Below are positions 63,228 to 64,000 of a stretch of DNA of 64,000 nt, in pieces. This DNA is from Pacificoceanicola sp048553275. Its GTDB lineage: Bacteria; Pseudomonadota; Alphaproteobacteria; Rhodobacterales; Rhodobacteraceae. Position 1 is the first letter of the stretch, and each line of letters begins with the position of its first letter. The notes beneath the pieces are model-generated. The model did not search any database. It worked only from the letters and a program-made list of their open reading frames with translations, and was not told the DNA's origin. The DNA is taken from positions 62,001 through 126,000 of the forward strand of contig NZ_JBLZMW010000012.1 of assembly GCF_048553275.1 (NCBI RefSeq). The letters run 5' to 3'. A program made the position numbers and the translations under genes.

Positions 63228-63706
63228 TCCGCGCGCTGGCGTCCTTTGCCTTTCTTTGTGCCGCCGCGCCCGTGGCGGCACAGGACGCCGCGTCGGATCT
63301 CGGGGAGCGGCTGCGCGCGTTGGCGGCACGCCATGCCGCACAAGTTACCTTGGCCGATCCCTACGCCGACGAGAAGTCCGTCGATCTGGAGCGGATCACC
63401 GCCGAGAGCGAGACGCTCTTCACCGCGCAGGGCACGACACTCGGCCCGCCCCAAGGCGACATCCTCATCGCATTGTTCGTTTCGGAGAACTGTGCCGACT
63501 GCGTCGAAGCCCGCCGTGCCCTTGCGGCGCTGACGGCTCAAATCGCGGTGCGCGCCACGGTTCACGATATCAGCGCGCATCCGGATGCGGGGGCCGTGAT
63601 GGACCGGCTTGGGCTCGACGTGACGCCGTCTTACGTGATGCGGGATCGTATGATCCGGGGCCTGATGCCGGCGCTGGTTCTGGAGCGCTACCTGAGCACC
63701 GAGTGA
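63224..63706 (+). CDS. exported thioredoxin-like protein
   Basis: 160 residues, starting at TTG 63,224 (TTGA overlap with the preceding stop). Signal peptide IRALASFAFLCAAAPVAA. The later part is thioredoxin-like, with SENCADCVEARRAL (a CxxC-type CADC pair) and VTPSYVMRDRM (cis-Pro). It is small and divergent, so the exact family is uncertain. Coupling to the DsbA-like gene suggests a partner in periplasmic redox work. Confidence 0.8.
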   Translation: MIRALASFAFLCAAAPVAAQDAASDLGERLRALAARHAAQVTLADPYADEKSVDLERITAESETLFTAQGTTLGPPQGDILIALFVSENCADCVEARRALAALTAQIAVRATVHDISAHPDAGAVMDRLGLDVTPSYVMRDRMIRGLMPALVLERYLSTE

Positions 63707-63722
63707 GCGCCTGTCGCCCCGG

Positions 63723-64000
63723 TCAGGGCCACGGGGTATTGGCCGCTGGCAGCGTGATGAGCGCATCCGTGCCGACACCACTTTCCGAGCTGATCTTCAA
63801 TTGTCCGCCGGACTGCTCGATGATGCCCCGCGCCATGGCCAGCCCAAGCCCCGTGCCGTGCCCCTTCGGCTTGGTCGTGAAATAGGGCTCGAACACAAGC
63901 GGCAGAATTTCTGCGGAAATGCCCGTGCCGGTATCCCGCACCTCGACACTGGCCCCTTTCGGTCCAAGCCCGCGCACCGTTACCGTGATGACCCCATCGT
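63723..64000 (-). CDS. sensor histidine kinase, C-terminal end (rest outside window)
   Basis: The frame is open to the window edge. The visible 92 residues are the end of a GHKL ATPase domain: VEVRDTGTGISAEIL (G1 box), FEPYFTTKPKGHGTGLGLAMARGIIEQSGG (F and G2 boxes) and a final strand GVGTDALITLP. The dimerisation domain and sensor lie to the right of the window. Confidence 0.93.
   Translation of the reverse strand, partial: DGVITVTVRGLGPKGASVEVRDTGTGISAEILPLVFEPYFTTKPKGHGTGLGLAMARGIIEQSGGQLKISSESGVGTDALITLPAANTPWP

Overview
The window is a stretch of alphaproteobacterial chromosome, most likely from the Roseobacter/Rhodobacteraceae group. The evidence is high GC with GC-rich third positions, the block rplU-rpmA-GNAT-GNAT-obgE-proB-proA, a chpT histidine phosphotransferase, the ATPase inhibitor zeta subunit (DUF1476) beside purC, DUF2849 and DUF934 proteins in the sulfite-reduction operon, olsB-olsA ornithine-lipid genes, a VPLPA-CTERM protein and RTX repeats. 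The closest genus cannot be fixed from sequence reading alone.

Layout. 1-17.5 kb is core genome: the 3' part of gyrA, a small conserved protein, an M32 carboxypeptidase with ctaA (heme A), an SH3 protein, trmJ, thiE, olsBA, DUF3553 and chpT, the proA/proB/obgE block, a frameshifted GNAT gene plus an intact one, rpmA and rplU, an RTX protein and a DUF2059 exported protein. At 17,681 there is a tRNA-Ser(CGA). Its last 22 bases recur exactly at 28,363-28,384, which bounds a 10.6-kb island of visibly lower GC. The island carries a tyrosine integrase, decayed phage-type genes (zinc-finger protein, truncated Bro-N antirepressor), a serine recombinase with a repeat-rich upstream region, and a tightly overlapping three-gene operon (22,543-27,702). 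That operon encodes a large sensor with a histidine-kinase-like C-terminus, a stand-alone receiver, and a receiver fused to a purine nucleoside phosphorylase-like domain. This matches the Detocs anti-phage architecture (DtcA-DtcB-DtcC).

After the island come an unrecognised 687-residue exported protein, a decayed IS5-type transposase, a GST, a 2OG-Fe(II) oxygenase and tpiA. Next is a complete dicarboxylate-type TRAP system (dctB-dctD-dctP-dctQ-dctM, all on the minus strand). Its promoter region has two palindromic operators 33 bp apart, and its regulator has lost the sigma-54 contact motif. A P450 and an Lrp/AsnC regulator precede the assimilatory sulfite/sulfate operon (cobA-DUF2849-cysI-cysH-DUF934) and fpr. 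The remainder is an Ala/Glu-rich coiled-coil membrane protein, infC with an AUA start, a molybdopterin-binding protein plus XdhC pair, purC, the zeta subunit, prfB, a VPLPA-CTERM protein, mrcA and an amidase (cell wall), an aminotransferase, an M48 protease, a DsbA-like pair, and the 3' end of a sensor kinase running off the window.
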